A stretch of 64,000 bases of DNA from an uncultured Victivallales bacterium. Lineage in GTDB: Bacteria > Verrucomicrobiota > Lentisphaeria > Victivallales > UBA1829. The position numbers and the translations under genes were made by a program. This document shows positions 42,292-56,793 of the stretch, in pieces. The notes beneath the pieces are model-generated. The model did no database searches, was not told where the DNA came from, and saw nothing but the letters and a program-made list of their open reading frames with translations. The DNA lies in the NCBI GenBank assembly GCA_944391115.1, contig CALXSJ010000004.1, positions 165,957-229,956 on the forward strand. Direction: 5' to 3'. Numbering within the stretch: the stretch's first letter is position 1; every line of letters starts with the position of its first letter.

Positions 42292-43302
42292 ATGAAAATC
42301 ATTGTCGCCGGAGGCGGACAGGCCGGCTGCACCGCAGCGAAAAGACTGAAGCAGAACCTGCCCGGCGCAGATGTGCTGCTGTTCGACGCCGACACCTGCG
42401 GGCTTTACGCAAAAATGCGCCTGCCCGATTACATCGCAGGCAAGGTTGCAAGGGAAAAACTGATTCTCGCTTCTCCGGAAGCCATGCGGGCGCAGGGGAT
42501 TGAAACCCATCCCGGCGAAACGCTGGAGAAAATCGATCCCGCCGCAAAGGAAATCCGGACCTCGGCGGGCCGGAGCTTCTCCTGGGACAAGCTGGTGCTG
42601 GCCGGCGGCGCGGACGCATTCGTCCCGCCGGTGAAAGGCATCGAACGCGTCAAGCCCTTCACGCTCCGCACGCTGCATGACGCGGACCGTCTCATTGCGC
42701 GCTCGGAAACGGCGGAAGACGCAGTTGTGATCGGCGGCGGACTGCTCGGACTCGAGGCCGCCTGGGCGCTCCGCGAACGGGGACTTGCAGTCACCGTGGT
42801 CGAATTCATGAACCGGCTTCTGCCGCGCCAGCTGAACGAGGCGGAGTCGGCGGTTCTGCTGGAGAAACTCTCCGGAGCGGGACTCCATTTCCGCCTCGGC
42901 GTTTCCGCCGCGGAGCTGGAACCGGGTTCCGCCCCGGACCGCGTGAAAACGACCTTTTCCGACGGAACCATGCAGGAAGCTGGAATTCTTCTTTTCTCCG
43001 CAGGCATCCGTTCCCGGATCCATCCCGCCGCGGACTGCGGAATTCAAGTGAACAAAGCCATTGTCGCAGATCACAGATTCCAGACGTCGCATCCCGACAT
43101 CCATGCGATCGGCGACTGCGCGGAAATCGACGGGCGCACCTGGGGACTCTGGGTTGCGGCAAAGGACCAGGGCGAGGCGCTCGGCGACATTCTTGCGGGA
43201 AAACGCGATTCCTTTGTCAGTCCCGTCTACACGCCGAACCTGAAAATTTCCGGAATTCAGCTCAAGGACATCCGTCAGGACGCTTCCGCAAAACCGCAGT
43301 AA
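42292..43302 (+). CDS. FAD-dependent pyridine nucleotide-disulfide oxidoreductase (NADH:rubredoxin reductase-like)
   Basis: A 336-residue flavoprotein. The FAD Rossmann motif is IIVAGGGQAGCTAAKRL, the NAD(P) motif is VVIGGGLLGLEAAWAL, and AIGDCAE closes the FAD site. There is no redox-active CxxC, as in rubredoxin reductases and the NirB N-terminal part. It probably passes NADH electrons to rubredoxin or another small carrier, plausible in an anaerobe. GGGAG precedes the ATG at 42292. It is first in a packed run ending with mutL. Confidence 0.85.
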   Translation: MKIIVAGGGQAGCTAAKRLKQNLPGADVLLFDADTCGLYAKMRLPDYIAGKVAREKLILASPEAMRAQGIETHPGETLEKIDPAAKEIRTSAGRSFSWDKLVLAGGADAFVPPVKGIERVKPFTLRTLHDADRLIARSETAEDAVVIGGGLLGLEAAWALRERGLAVTVVEFMNRLLPRQLNEAESAVLLEKLSGAGLHFRLGVSAAELEPGSAPDRVKTTFSDGTMQEAGILLFSAGIRSRIHPAADCGIQVNKAIVADHRFQTSHPDIHAIGDCAEIDGRTWGLWVAAKDQGEALGDILAGKRDSFVSPVYTPNLKISGIQLKDIRQDASAKPQ

Positions 43303-43312
43303 GGAGTTTTCC

Positions 43313-43909
43313 ATGAAACGCGTCCCCGGAGCCGTCCTGCTGAAAGCGATGCCAGGAAAAAGGAAAAAAAGCGCCGTTTCCGGGAAAACCGCTTCTCCGG
43401 CGGAAAAAACGAAAGCGGGGACGGGGAAAGACGAAAAGAAAAACAGGAAAACAAAAGCGAAAGCGGAAAAAAAGCGGAAGACGGAAAAAACGGAAACAAT
43501 GGAGCACGCCCGCAGTCTCCGCTCCGGCACTGTTCCCTATCTGCTGGAGGCGGACGGCACAATCCGGGTCATGCTGGTGACGCCCAAAGGCGGAGGAGCC
43601 TGGATGCTCCCGAAGGGAAATATGGAAAAAGGCATGACCGCCCATGAGTCCGCGGCCAAAGAGGCCTTCGAAGAGGCAGGGGTTGTAGGGATCTGCGATC
43701 CGGTCATGCTGGGGGAATACCGTTTCCGGCAATCGCAGCTGGTGCGGATTTTTCCGCTCCGGATTACGCGGATCCTGGAACACTGGGAGGAAACGGGGGA
43801 ACGTTCCCGCTTTCTCTTCAAGCTGGAAAAGGCGGTGAAAATCGCGGATGGAGAGGACATCCGGTCCGTTCTGCGGAAACTCCGGGACTACCTGGCAAAG
43901 CAATCATAG
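43313..43909 (+). CDS. Nudix hydrolase with Lys-rich N-terminal extension
   Basis: A 198-residue protein. Residues about 11-62 are a Lys/Ala/Glu-rich low-complexity extension. Residues 65-198 form a Nudix domain with box G102...K116-E-A-F-E-E121-A-G-V. The first Glu of the box is Met108 and the Arg is Lys116, while the metal-binding EAFEE core is kept. Similar boxes (LPKG..xKG..) occur in a bacterial Nudix subgroup thought to act on diphosphoinositol or nucleotide diphosphate compounds. It lies 10 bases after the flavoprotein and 16 before an ABC ATPase. The basic tail may bind nucleic acid or membrane. Confidence 0.85.
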   Translation: MKRVPGAVLLKAMPGKRKKSAVSGKTASPAEKTKAGTGKDEKKNRKTKAKAEKKRKTEKTETMEHARSLRSGTVPYLLEADGTIRVMLVTPKGGGAWMLPKGNMEKGMTAHESAAKEAFEEAGVVGICDPVMLGEYRFRQSQLVRIFPLRITRILEHWEETGERSRFLFKLEKAVKIADGEDIRSVLRKLRDYLAKQS

Positions 43910-43925
43910 GATACGGGAGCCGTTC

Positions 43926-44935
<1,010 letters not shown>

Positions 44936-44942
<7 letters not shown>

Positions 44943-45700
44943 AGCCGCAGGAACCTCTGACGAAACAGCTTGCGCCGCTGATTGTTTTTCTTGCGGTCAT
45001 TATTCTCTGCACCATGGTCATCAGCAGCCGGCATACGGCAAAAAAACATGCCGGAGAGACCGGAGCGCCGGTTGAAAGCGCTCAGCTCCGCATGGAACTG
45101 AGCCCGTTCCAATACAGTTACAGTGAAAATATGCTGCCGGCGGAGGATTACCGGGAAAAAAGCCCTTACCCGCGCGCGGATGCAACCCTGCAGCAGGCAA
45201 CCGGATTCTGCGACAACGGCGAATATGACAAGGCGGAGGATGTCCTCCGCACCGCCCTGGTGTTTCACCCCGCCAACCTCAAACTTCTTTCCATGCTCGG
45301 CAGCGTTCTCTATCTGCAGGGGAAATACAGGGATGCGGAAATGATCTTCCGCCGTCAGGCGTTTCTGCGTCCGGACGACACATCGGCATACAACAATCTC
45401 GGCGCGGCTCTTGCCAAGCAGCGGAAATTCCGGGAAGCCATTTCCGCCGCGGAAAAAGGCCTGCGCATGGAACCGGCCTCCTCCATCGCCGCACTGAATC
45501 TTTCCGGCATTCACTCCATGGCGGGCAACACAGACAAGGCGATCGAATACTTCAAGAAGGCCTATGACATGCTGGGAGAACGGATTCTGCCGCTTTCAAA
45601 CGATCCGAACTTCGACAATATCCGCAATCGCGAGGATTTCCGGCAAATCATCGATCAGGCGCGCTCGAAATCACAAAAGGAACCGCAGGATACCGAATGA
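44936..45700 (+). CDS. Membrane-anchored TPR protein
   Basis: A 254-residue protein. A single hydrophobic segment at about 13-29 (LAPLIVFLAVIILCTMVIS) anchors it, with the rest probably periplasmic. Residues about 80-225 hold three to four TPR repeats (YDKAEDVLRTALVFHPANL; YRDAEMIFRRQAFLRPDD; FREAISAAEKGLRMEPAS; TDKAIEYFKKAYDML). It overlaps both neighbours (7 and 4 bases), so it is translated with them, but no functional link to mutL is evident. Confidence 0.82.
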
Positions 45701-47583
45701 GCAAAATACAGCTTTTGACAGAACGCATCTACAATAAAATCGCAGCGGGAGAGGTTGTGGAACGTCCCGCCTCGGTTCTGAAGGAGCTGCTGGAAAATTC
45801 CCTGGACGCCGGCGCGCTCAGAATCACAGTCGCCGTCCGGCAGGGAGGCGAACAGCTGATCTCCGTCACGGACGACGGCGAAGGAATGGATCCCGACGAC
45901 GCCATTCTCTGCTTCGAAGCACATGCCACGAGTAAGATAAAAACGGAAAAAGACCTGTTCGCAATCACCTCGTTCGGGTTCCGCGGCGAAGCCATGCCCA
46001 GCATCGCATCGGTGGCGAAGGTGACGCTTCACACGCGCCGCCGCGACTCCGCCGAAGGCTTCGAAGTCGTCATCAACGGCGGGAAAATGCTTGCGTCGGC
46101 GCCGTTCGGCTGTGCGCCGGGAACGGAGGTCGTTGTCCGCGATCTCTTCTTCAACACCCCCGCGCGGAAAAAATTCCTGAGGAGCCGCGCAACCGAGGAA
46201 AAGCACATCGCCGAAATGATCACCAACATTTCCCTTGCCCATCCGGAGATCGGATTCGAACTGACTTTCGACGGACGGCCCTTTCTCTCAAGTCCGGCGG
46301 CAAAAGACCCGCTTCCCCGCATCCGCGCACTGTTCGGACGCGATTACGCGGACGCCATGATCCCGGTCTCCGGAAGCGAGCACGGCATCACGGTGAACGG
46401 CTTCATTGCCAGGCGTTCATTTACCCGTCCGACACGCATGGAGCAGCGAATCTTCGTGAACGGCCGCCCCGTGGAATCGCAGGCGGTTTATCGCGGCATC
46501 CGGGAGGGTTGCGGCCCCACGCTGGACAAGGGACGCTATCAGCCATGCATTCTTTTCCTTTCGCTGGATCCGTCCCGCGTGGATGTGAATGTGCATCCGG
46601 CAAAACGGGAAGTGCGCTTCTCCAGCGATTACGAAGTGACGGGATCGGTGCGCTCCGCGGTTGCCGCCGCGCTGCGCACGGCGGAAACCGCCGCTCTGGA
46701 CCTGGGCGGTTCTCTCTTCTCTTCAAGGGAGGCAGAGTGTCCGGGAAATGTCTCTCCCGCCCCCTTCCCCGACATCCCCGCCGTGCCGTTTGACACGGCC
46801 CGCACGCCGGAAACGGCACTCCTCGACCGGGTAATGGCAAACGCATTTGTCGATTATACGCCGTCCGCCCTGACAGCCCCTCCCGTCCGGGCCGTGTCGC
46901 TGCCGGGATTCTCCGAACCGCGCGAAAGAAGCGGCGTCACGCCGCTGCCGGAACAAAGCGAAGAATCCGCAGGCGGGGAACGCGCACTTGCCGGAGGGAA
47001 ACAGGCGGAACCTCTGGGAGTCCGCCTGATCGGCATTTTCAGCGACACCTACATTCTGGCAGAAAAGCCGGACGGACTGGTTCTGATCGATCAGCATGCC
47101 GCGCATGAGCGCATCCTTTTCGAGCGGATTCTCAAAGGCGTGGACGGAACGCTTTCCCAGCGTCTGCTGATCCCGGTCACGATTGAGCTTTCGCGTCCGG
47201 ACATGGCGTTTCTCTCCCGAAACGCCGAATTCGTCGAACAGGTTGGATACGAGGTCGAACTGTTTGGACAGAATACGGTCAAACTCAGCGCAATTCCCGC
47301 CGCGCTGCCGCAGGACCGTGCGGGCGACACCTTCCGGGACATGCTCTCCCGCGCAATCGACAGCGGCAGCTCCGCGACAGCCAGAACCGATCTGGAAACT
47401 GTCGCCATGAGCGCATGCAAAGCGGCGGTCAAGGCAAATGACAAGCTTACAGTCGAGGAGGCGGTCGCGCTCCTGAAGCAGCTGGTGCAGTGCGAGCAGC
47501 CTTTCACATGTCCCCACGGACGTCCGACAATCCTGAACATTTCCACGCGGGAGATTGAACGGAGATTCGGACGCAGGGGATGA
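45697..47583 (+). CDS. mutL: DNA mismatch repair protein MutL
   Basis: A 628-residue MutL. The GHKL ATPase is complete (KIAAGEVVERP, DDGEGM, TSFGFRGEA, GTEVVVRDLFFNTPARKKF). A variable linker runs over residues 340-440. The C-terminal domain has DQHA-x2-E-x4-E (465-476) and CPHGRP, the metal-dependent endonuclease motifs of MutH-less bacteria, so it can nick the strand itself. The start overlaps the TPR gene's stop in ATGA. Confidence 0.95.
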   Translation: MSKIQLLTERIYNKIAAGEVVERPASVLKELLENSLDAGALRITVAVRQGGEQLISVTDDGEGMDPDDAILCFEAHATSKIKTEKDLFAITSFGFRGEAMPSIASVAKVTLHTRRRDSAEGFEVVINGGKMLASAPFGCAPGTEVVVRDLFFNTPARKKFLRSRATEEKHIAEMITNISLAHPEIGFELTFDGRPFLSSPAAKDPLPRIRALFGRDYADAMIPVSGSEHGITVNGFIARRSFTRPTRMEQRIFVNGRPVESQAVYRGIREGCGPTLDKGRYQPCILFLSLDPSRVDVNVHPAKREVRFSSDYEVTGSVRSAVAAALRTAETAALDLGGSLFSSREAECPGNVSPAPFPDIPAVPFDTARTPETALLDRVMANAFVDYTPSALTAPPVRAVSLPGFSEPRERSGVTPLPEQSEESAGGERALAGGKQAEPLGVRLIGIFSDTYILAEKPDGLVLIDQHAAHERILFERILKGVDGTLSQRLLIPVTIELSRPDMAFLSRNAEFVEQVGYEVELFGQNTVKLSAIPAALPQDRAGDTFRDMLSRAIDSGSSATARTDLETVAMSACKAAVKANDKLTVEEAVALLKQLVQCEQPFTCPHGRPTILNISTREIERRFGRRG

Positions 47584-47629
47584 TTCTCCGGTCTCCTCCG
47601 GAAAAACAAGCGGAAAAGCACGGACTGTT

Positions 47630-49966
47630 TCAGAAACGGAACAGCCTGCGTTCCCCGGCCCGGAGCTTCTCCTTCGTGCGCATGCCGCGGAAGTCCAGCA
47701 GAAACGAGATGTCGCCGGAAGCGGCAAGCGTGACCTCCGTCCTTCCGGAAGTCCAGTGAAGGTCAGCTGTGATTCCTCCCCGGGCGCGAAGGCCGGAAAC
47801 CTCCCCCTCCTTCCAGGACGTCGGAAGAGCGGGCAGAATCTGGAGAACCGGCATGCCGTCCTCCGTTGTCATGTGGCTTTGCAGAAGCATTTCAGCGATC
47901 GCGGCGGCGACTCCGAAATTGCCGTCGATCTGAAACGGCGGGTGCGCGTCAAAAAGATTGATGTAAACACCGCCGCGGGAGTAGGAATACCCGCTATGCA
48001 CATCGACGACGGCAAGCAGATTCCGGATCACTCTGCAGGCATGGTCTCCGTCGAGAAAACGGGCCCATAATGCGACACGCCATCCCATTGCCCAGCCGGT
48101 GCTGAAATCGCCGCGCCGTTCCAGGGAAACCCTTGCGGCCTCATAATATTCCCGCCCCCGTTCCGGCGTGAACAGCGCACCGGGATAAACGCCGTACAGA
48201 TGGGAAAGATGACGGTGATGGATATCGGATTCTTCGAAATCCGCCCCGTATTCCAGAAGCTGTCCTTCCCGCCCGATGCCGGGCTTTTTCAGGCGCGGCA
48301 GCGCTGCGCGCAAACGAGACTCGACCGGATCGTCCTTCAGGCCGAGACGCTCAATGCAGAAAAGCGCCTCCCGGAAGTTTTCCTCAATCAGAGTCATGTC
48401 CATGATGGTGCCGGCCGCGACGGAAGCCGCTGCCCCCGTCTCCGGATCAATAAAACTGTTTTCCGGCGAAGTGGACGGAATCGTCAGAAGAGTGCCGTCC
48501 GGCTCCTCCACCAGGAAATCAAGCAGGAACTCCGCGGACCCGCGCAGGACGGGATAGGCTTCGCGCAGAAAATCTTCGTCAAGGGTGTAGAGATAATGTT
48601 CGAACAGGTGACGGCAGAGCCATGCTCCGCAGACCGGCCAGAATCCCCATTGCGCCTTCCCCGTTGCAAGCGAGGCGAAACGCCAGATGTCCGAATTGTG
48701 ATGCAGACACCACCCGCGGCAGCGGTAAAGCTGCTCCGCCGCCGCCCTGCCCTCCTCCGCATGCTCCCGGATCATGCGGAACAGCGGTTCGGCGCATTCC
48801 GCAAGATTCGCGCTTTCCGCCGGCCAGTAGTTCATTTCGGTATTGATGTTGGTCGTGTAGTTGCATCCCCAGGGCGGCATGAGCAGCGGGTTCCAGATCC
48901 CCTGCAGATTGGTCGCCTGCGTGCCGGGACGCGAGGAGGCGATCATGAGATAACGTCCGAAGTGATACAGCAGGGCCGCCATGTTCGGCGGCACGGTTCC
49001 GGCTTTTTCACAAGCCCTCAGTCGCTGATCGGTCGGCAGGAAATCCTCCTCCGTCTCGGGGAAACGCAGGAGAGAACGGTTGAAGAGAGAGCGGTTGTCT
49101 TCCGAATGCCGCGCAAGCAGATGTTCAAAATCCTGTCCGGCAGCCGCGGCGAAATCCTGCAGGCATTTTTCCTCCGGAGACGGTCCCCGGCTCCCCGGCA
49201 TGGTCTTCCAGTCGATGAAATCGCTGCGGATCGCGAGCAGAAGCACCACGCTGTCCGCGGTGCTCACCTGCAGAGTCCCGTCCGGCGAAACGGTGACGTT
49301 TCCTCCAGCCGGCACAGCTTTCAGACGCATCTGATAGCGGATTCCGGGACGGCCTTCGTCATTCCGCCAGACAATCCGGTCGCGGCGGTTGAAGACCGGA
49401 CACTCCCCGTTGAAGAAAATACAGGACTCTTTTCCCGCGGCACTTCCCCGGACTTCAGATTCAAAAAAGGCATCAAAGGAAACCGCCCCCGGCCGGTCGC
49501 CGGAAATGCGCATCACCATGAGCTGATCGGGATGACTGACGAAGCTCTCGCGCCGGAATGCCGTACCATCGGCCCGGAACACGGTGACCGCCAGCGCATT
49601 TTCCAGATCAAGCGAACGCGCATAATCCGACACCGCACCGTCGAAATGAAAACGGATGCGCAGGGTTCCGGCGGGCAGATAACTCTGGGAGTCGCAATCC
49701 AGGATCTCTTTCGAGATGAACTCATCCGCCTCCGTAAAACGCCGTTTCCGGATCATGGTGCGGGCCCGGGAGAGATTTTCAAACACCCGCGGGCTGTATG
49801 CGTGTCCCGGAAGTCCGGACCAGAGCGTATCCTCATTGAGAGCAATCGTCTCGTTTTCCGTTCCGCCGTAAACCATGGCGCCGATTCTGCCATTGCCGAG
49901 AGGAAGCGCCCCCTCCCAGAACGCCGCGGGCTCGCGGTAATGCAGAAATGCCGAACTTTTATTCAT
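47630..49966 (-). CDS. GH95-family alpha-L-fucosidase
   Basis: A 778-residue glycoside hydrolase without a signal peptide, so probably cytoplasmic. The N-terminal beta-sandwich ([23 protein letters not shown]) is followed by the (alpha/alpha)6 barrel with [17 protein letters not shown] and [13 protein letters not shown], all conserved in GH95. Family members cleave alpha-1,2-L-fucosides or L-galactosides by inversion. The start was placed at 49966 with AAGGGATG upstream. It has its own promoter with a palindrome and converges on mutL. Confidence 0.92.
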   Translation of the reverse strand: MNKSSAFLHYREPAAFWEGALPLGNGRIGAMVYGGTENETIALNEDTLWSGLPGHAYSPRVFENLSRARTMIRKRRFTEADEFISKEILDCDSQSYLPAGTLRIRFHFDGAVSDYARSLDLENALAVTVFRADGTAFRRESFVSHPDQLMVMRISGDRPGAVSFDAFFESEVRGSAAGKESCIFFNGECPVFNRRDRIVWRNDEGRPGIRYQMRLKAVPAGGNVTVSPDGTLQVSTADSVVLLLAIRSDFIDWKTMPGSRGPSPEEKCLQDFAAAAGQDFEHLLARHSEDNRSLFNRSLLRFPETEEDFLPTDQRLRACEKAGTVPPNMAALLYHFGRYLMIASSRPGTQATNLQGIWNPLLMPPWGCNYTTNINTEMNYWPAESANLAECAEPLFRMIREHAEEGRAAAEQLYRCRGWCLHHNSDIWRFASLATGKAQWGFWPVCGAWLCRHLFEHYLYTLDEDFLREAYPVLRGSAEFLLDFLVEEPDGTLLTIPSTSPENSFIDPETGAAASVAAGTIMDMTLIEENFREALFCIERLGLKDDPVESRLRAALPRLKKPGIGREGQLLEYGADFEESDIHHRHLSHLYGVYPGALFTPERGREYYEAARVSLERRGDFSTGWAMGWRVALWARFLDGDHACRVIRNLLAVVDVHSGYSYSRGGVYINLFDAHPPFQIDGNFGVAAAIAEMLLQSHMTTEDGMPVLQILPALPTSWKEGEVSGLRARGGITADLHWTSGRTEVTLAASGDISFLLDFRGMRTKEKLRAGERRLFRF

Positions 49967-49999
49967 GACACATCCCTTCGCAAAGTTGTAACAGGAAAC

Positions 50000-50037
50000 T
50001 GTTCCGGAACAATACATGAAAATACCGCCGTACGCAA
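50000..50037 (-). promoter_or_regulatory. GH95 promoter with palindromic operator candidate
   Basis: On the minus strand TTGCGT (50037-50032) and TATTGT (50014-50009) are spaced by 17 bp. A perfect 12-bp palindrome TGTTCCGGAACA (50000-50011) overlaps the -10, as for a sugar-responsive repressor. Confidence 0.6.
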
Positions 50038-50134
50038 CGGGGCAGGAAAAAAAGTTCCGCTTTTTTTATGAAGAATCCCCATTCATGAAACCGAAAAAAC
50101 AGTTTTATTCATAAACGGGAGGAAAATCCCCGGT

Positions 50135-50758
50135 TCAGAGAACTTTCAGCAGCTCCACATCGAAAATCAGAGCGGCGCCGGGAGGAATCGCTCCGCCCGC
50201 TCCGCGTTCCCCGTATGCCAGTTCCGCCGGAATGAAAAGCCGGTATCTGGAACCTTCGCGCATCAGCTGAAGCGCCTCGGTCCAGCCGGGAATCACCTGG
50301 GTCAGGAGAAATTCCGCGGGCTGCCCGCGCTCGACGGAACTGTCGAACACCGTGCCGTCAAGAAGTTTGCCGGTATAATGCACACGGACTTTGCCGGTGC
50401 GTTCCGGCTTTGCCCCGGTTCCTTCCGCAAGCACCAGATACTGAAGTCCGCTTGCAGTGACCTTCACTCCCTCCTTTCTGGCATTGGCCTCCAGGAACTC
50501 CTTCCCCGCTCTGGCATTGTCCTCGGACATTTTCTTCATGCGGTCCTGTCCCGCCTGCTGCATCCGGGTCTGAAGTTCCTGCATCGCCCTCGCGTATTCC
50601 TCGGGAGGAATCCCGGGAGCTCCGGCCAAACAGTCCCGGAGTCCCTCCAGAACCAGCTCAGGTTTAACAGGGAGAGGGGACTTGAGCACATATTCCCCGA
50701 CATTAATCCCCAGCGCATAACTCATTTTCTCCATATCCGACGCAAATGTTCTGCCCAT
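50135..50758 (-). CDS. FKBP-type peptidyl-prolyl cis-trans isomerase (FklB/Mip-like)
   Basis: A 207-residue protein. Residues 1-95 form the helical dimerisation region (MEKMSYALGINVGEYV; EYARAMQELQTRM). Residues about 100-207 form the FKBP domain (VRVHYTGKLLDGTVFDSS; AYGERGAGGAIPPGAALIFDVELL). No signal peptide is visible with the ATG at 50758, which has CGGAG upstream, so it looks cytoplasmic like FklB. It speeds proline isomerisation during folding. Confidence 0.93.
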   Translation of the reverse strand: MGRTFASDMEKMSYALGINVGEYVLKSPLPVKPELVLEGLRDCLAGAPGIPPEEYARAMQELQTRMQQAGQDRMKKMSEDNARAGKEFLEANARKEGVKVTASGLQYLVLAEGTGAKPERTGKVRVHYTGKLLDGTVFDSSVERGQPAEFLLTQVIPGWTEALQLMREGSRYRLFIPAELAYGERGAGGAIPPGAALIFDVELLKVL

Positions 50759-50835
50759 AAAAACTCCGTTTTCCCTGCTGCCGCGCGATCCGTCCGCTCC
50801 GAATGAACGGCCGTTCCCGCCGGCTTGATCCGGAT

Positions 50836-50864
50836 AGTATACCGCACATCCCGCCAAGAGTCAA
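50836..50864 (-). promoter_or_regulatory. Sigma-70-type promoter of the FKBP gene
   Basis: On the minus strand TTGACT (50864-50859) and TATACT (50841-50836) are spaced by 17 bp, about 77 bases before the start. Confidence 0.65.
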
Positions 50865-54166
<3,302 letters not shown>

Positions 54167-54188
54167 GCCGGGAAGTCGAGGGTGATTC

Positions 54189-55517
54189 ATGAGAAAAGTT
54201 CCGAAAACAGTAACCGCGGACGAGGCGGTAAGCGTGGTGAAGTCCGGCGATCTGATCTATCTGAGCGGATTCGCCAACACGCCGGAAACGCTTCTGGACG
54301 CCCTCTGCCGCCGTGCCGACCGGCATGAATTTGAAAACGTCCGCATCCTGCAGCTGATGACCTTCGGGCCGGCGCCCTACATGGCGGAAAAATATGCGGG
54401 TATCTTCGTCAACGATCTTTTCTTCGTCGGCGAAAACAACCGGAAAGCGGTTCACGCGGGATTCGCGGACTATCTGCCGGTGGGACTGAGCGACACGCAG
54501 AACCTCTTCCGCACAGGCAGGCTCAAATGTGATGTCGCGATGATCAAGGTGACGCCGCCGGACCGGCACGGATATGTCTCTCTGGGTGTATCCGTGGACA
54601 TTACGCTTTCCGCCGTCATGACAGCGAAAAAGGTCATTGCGATCATCGACAGCTCCTCCCCGCGCACACTCGGGGACGCGCTGATCCCCTACAGCAAGAT
54701 CGACTATGCCGTCATTGCGACGCATCCCCTCCCGGAAGTGCTCTATCCGCCGTCCGGACCGCTCGACATCACAATCGGACGGAACTGCGCGGAACTCATC
54801 GAGGACGGGGCGTGCCTTCAGATGGGAATCGGATCGATTCCGAACGCAATTCTTTCCCAGCTCGGCGGGCACCGGGATCTCGGCATCCACACGGAAATGT
54901 TTTCCGACAATGTGATGCCGCTTGTGGAAAACGGAGTCATCAACGGGGAGCGCAAGCAGATCGACACGGGCAAACTGGTCACCAGCTTCATGATGGGATC
55001 GCGGAAATTCTACGACTTCATCAATGACAATCCTCTGGTGCTGATGAAAGACATCGGATATACGAACGACCCCTTCATCATCGCGAGGAATGACAATGTC
55101 GTGGCGATCAATTCCGCGCTCGAAGTCGATCTGACCGGCCAGATTGCGGCGGATTCAATCGGCACTTCGATGTATTCCGGCATCGGCGGACAGCTGGACT
55201 TCGTCTACGGAGCCTCCCGTTCGAAAAACGGCAAGGGCATCATCGCGATCTCCTCCCAGACGAACAAGGGCAAAAGCAAGATCGTCCCCGTCCTGACGCC
55301 GGGAGCGGGCATCACGACGCCGCGCCATCTGGTGCATTACGTCATCACGGAATACGGGATTGTGGATCTCTACGGGAAATCGCTTCAGGAACGCGCCGCG
55401 CTCCTGATTGAAATCGCACATCCGGATCATCGGGAGGAACTGGAAAAGGCGGCCTTCGAACGCTTTGGAAAATTCTTCCTCTATCGGAAAAGCCGCCGGA
55501 TGCTGAAGAAAAACTGA
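54189..55517 (+). CDS. Acetyl-CoA hydrolase/transferase family protein (4-hydroxybutyrate CoA-transferase-like)
   Basis: A 442-residue type I CoA-transferase. The catalytic Glu is E236 in GIHTEMFSDN, within the segment conserved between 4-hydroxybutyrate and acetyl-CoA transferases. MGIGSIPNAILS and GIGGQLDFVYGA flank it. It exchanges CoA between acyl-CoA and acetate or another acid, typical of fermentative metabolism. It follows the beta-galactosidase by 22 bases with GAGGGTGA as ribosome site, so it may be cotranscribed, though no pathway link is evident. Confidence 0.9.
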   Translation: MRKVPKTVTADEAVSVVKSGDLIYLSGFANTPETLLDALCRRADRHEFENVRILQLMTFGPAPYMAEKYAGIFVNDLFFVGENNRKAVHAGFADYLPVGLSDTQNLFRTGRLKCDVAMIKVTPPDRHGYVSLGVSVDITLSAVMTAKKVIAIIDSSSPRTLGDALIPYSKIDYAVIATHPLPEVLYPPSGPLDITIGRNCAELIEDGACLQMGIGSIPNAILSQLGGHRDLGIHTEMFSDNVMPLVENGVINGERKQIDTGKLVTSFMMGSRKFYDFINDNPLVLMKDIGYTNDPFIIARNDNVVAINSALEVDLTGQIAADSIGTSMYSGIGGQLDFVYGASRSKNGKGIIAISSQTNKGKSKIVPVLTPGAGITTPRHLVHYVITEYGIVDLYGKSLQERAALLIEIAHPDHREELEKAAFERFGKFFLYRKSRRMLKKN

Positions 55518-55562
55518 ATTCGTCCGCTGCAATCATCCGGAACGGAACATACGGAAAAGCAC

Positions 55563-56282
55563 ATGGATCTGGCAAGGCTTCTTCCTCTTCAATGGCAGGC
55601 GCTGCTTCAGGACGCACTGCGGGCGGATTCCTTTCGTCAGCTGGAAACGTTTCTGGAAAGGGAATACGGCTCCCAGGAGGTATTCCCGCCTTTGGACGAC
55701 CTGTTTTCCGCGTTCCGTCTCACTCTTCCGGAACGTCTGAAGGTCGTGATCCTCGGGCAGGACCCTTATCATGAAAAAGGACAGGCGCACGGACTTGCAT
55801 TTTCCGTCCGCCCCGGCGTGCGGCTGCCGCCTTCGCTGCGCAACATCTTCCGGGAGCTGCATGACGATCTGGGAGTGCCGGTTCCTGAAAGCGGCTCGCT
55901 GGAGCGCTGGGCCTCACAGGGGGTTTTTCTTCTCAATACGGTTCTGACCGTCCGCGCCCATGCGGCGAATTCCCACAGGAAACGCGGCTGGGAAGCATTC
56001 ACGGACGCCGTCATCCGGGCTGTCAGCGGTTTTGACCGGCCCCTTGTCTTTGTTCTCTGGGGTGATCCGGCGCAGAAGAAGGCATCGCTCATCGACCGGA
56101 CCAGGCATACCATCCTCGCCTCCGCGCACCCGTCGCCGCTTTCGGCTTACCGCGGTTTTTTCGGGAGCCGCCCCTTCTCCGCAGTCAACGCACGTCTGCG
56201 CGAGCTGGGAGAAGAGGAAATCCGCTGGGGAGAGGAAGAGCGGCAGTCCGGAATGACGGAAGTGCCTCTGTTTCCATTGTGA
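55563..56282 (+). CDS. ung: Uracil-DNA glycosylase, family 1
   Basis: A 239-residue repair enzyme. GQDPYH holds catalytic D67, LLNTVLTV and the active-site HPSPLSAYRGFFG are intact. It excises uracil from DNA. It starts 45 bases after the CoA-transferase stop. Its 3' end faces the phage-derived head module. Confidence 0.96.
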   Translation: MDLARLLPLQWQALLQDALRADSFRQLETFLEREYGSQEVFPPLDDLFSAFRLTLPERLKVVILGQDPYHEKGQAHGLAFSVRPGVRLPPSLRNIFRELHDDLGVPVPESGSLERWASQGVFLLNTVLTVRAHAANSHRKRGWEAFTDAVIRAVSGFDRPLVFVLWGDPAQKKASLIDRTRHTILASAHPSPLSAYRGFFGSRPFSAVNARLRELGEEEIRWGEEERQSGMTEVPLFPL

Positions 56283-56345
56283 CAGCAGAACGCGCGTGCC
56301 CTCTCCGGCTCATGGATGCCGGAACGGGGATGCGTTTCGGCGGGA

Positions 56346-56768
56346 TCAGTAAAAACGCATACTTTCCGGATCGAAATGCCGCTCCATTCCCGGGACATCA
56401 ACGGACCTTCCGGAGGACGAGGCGGGAAGCGCTCCCCCCGCCAGCTGAAGCCGTCCGGCGGCAAGATCGGCAAGACGCTCCATCGTGTCGCCGTAGGACT
56501 CTTTGATCTTGGCGGGGACATTGCTTCCCGGGCCGCGTTTGTAAAGCTCATACTCGGCGATCCGGAGCGTCCACTCCGCGACCATTTCATCCTGCGGCAG
56601 CGGAAGCGCATAGCGGACGGAGGCGAAACTTTCCACGACCGCCTCGGCACGGGAGAGAATCCGCTCGACAAGCACTTCAATCTCCTCTTCCGGAACATCC
56701 GCAAGGTTCGCCAGTTTCACGGGCGTGACCCTTTCGCGGAAAACTTCCAGTGAAATGTATTTTCCCAT
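56346..56768 (-). CDS. Mu-like phage Gp36 family protein (head-tail adaptor)
   Basis: A 140-residue protein matching the Gp36/DUF1320 family: an N-terminal MGKYISLEVFRERV, a helical core (ILSRAEAVVESFASVRYALPLP) and YELYKRGPGSNVPAKIKE. In Mu-like phages it lies downstream of the major head gene and is thought to join head and tail. AGGAAAT precedes it. Here it is the last phage gene; no tail gene follows. Confidence 0.8.
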   Translation of the reverse strand: MGKYISLEVFRERVTPVKLANLADVPEEEIEVLVERILSRAEAVVESFASVRYALPLPQDEMVAEWTLRIAEYELYKRGPGSNVPAKIKESYGDTMERLADLAAGRLQLAGGALPASSSGRSVDVPGMERHFDPESMRFY

Positions 56769-56793
56769 AAGAATTTCCTGATTTCAAATGAAC

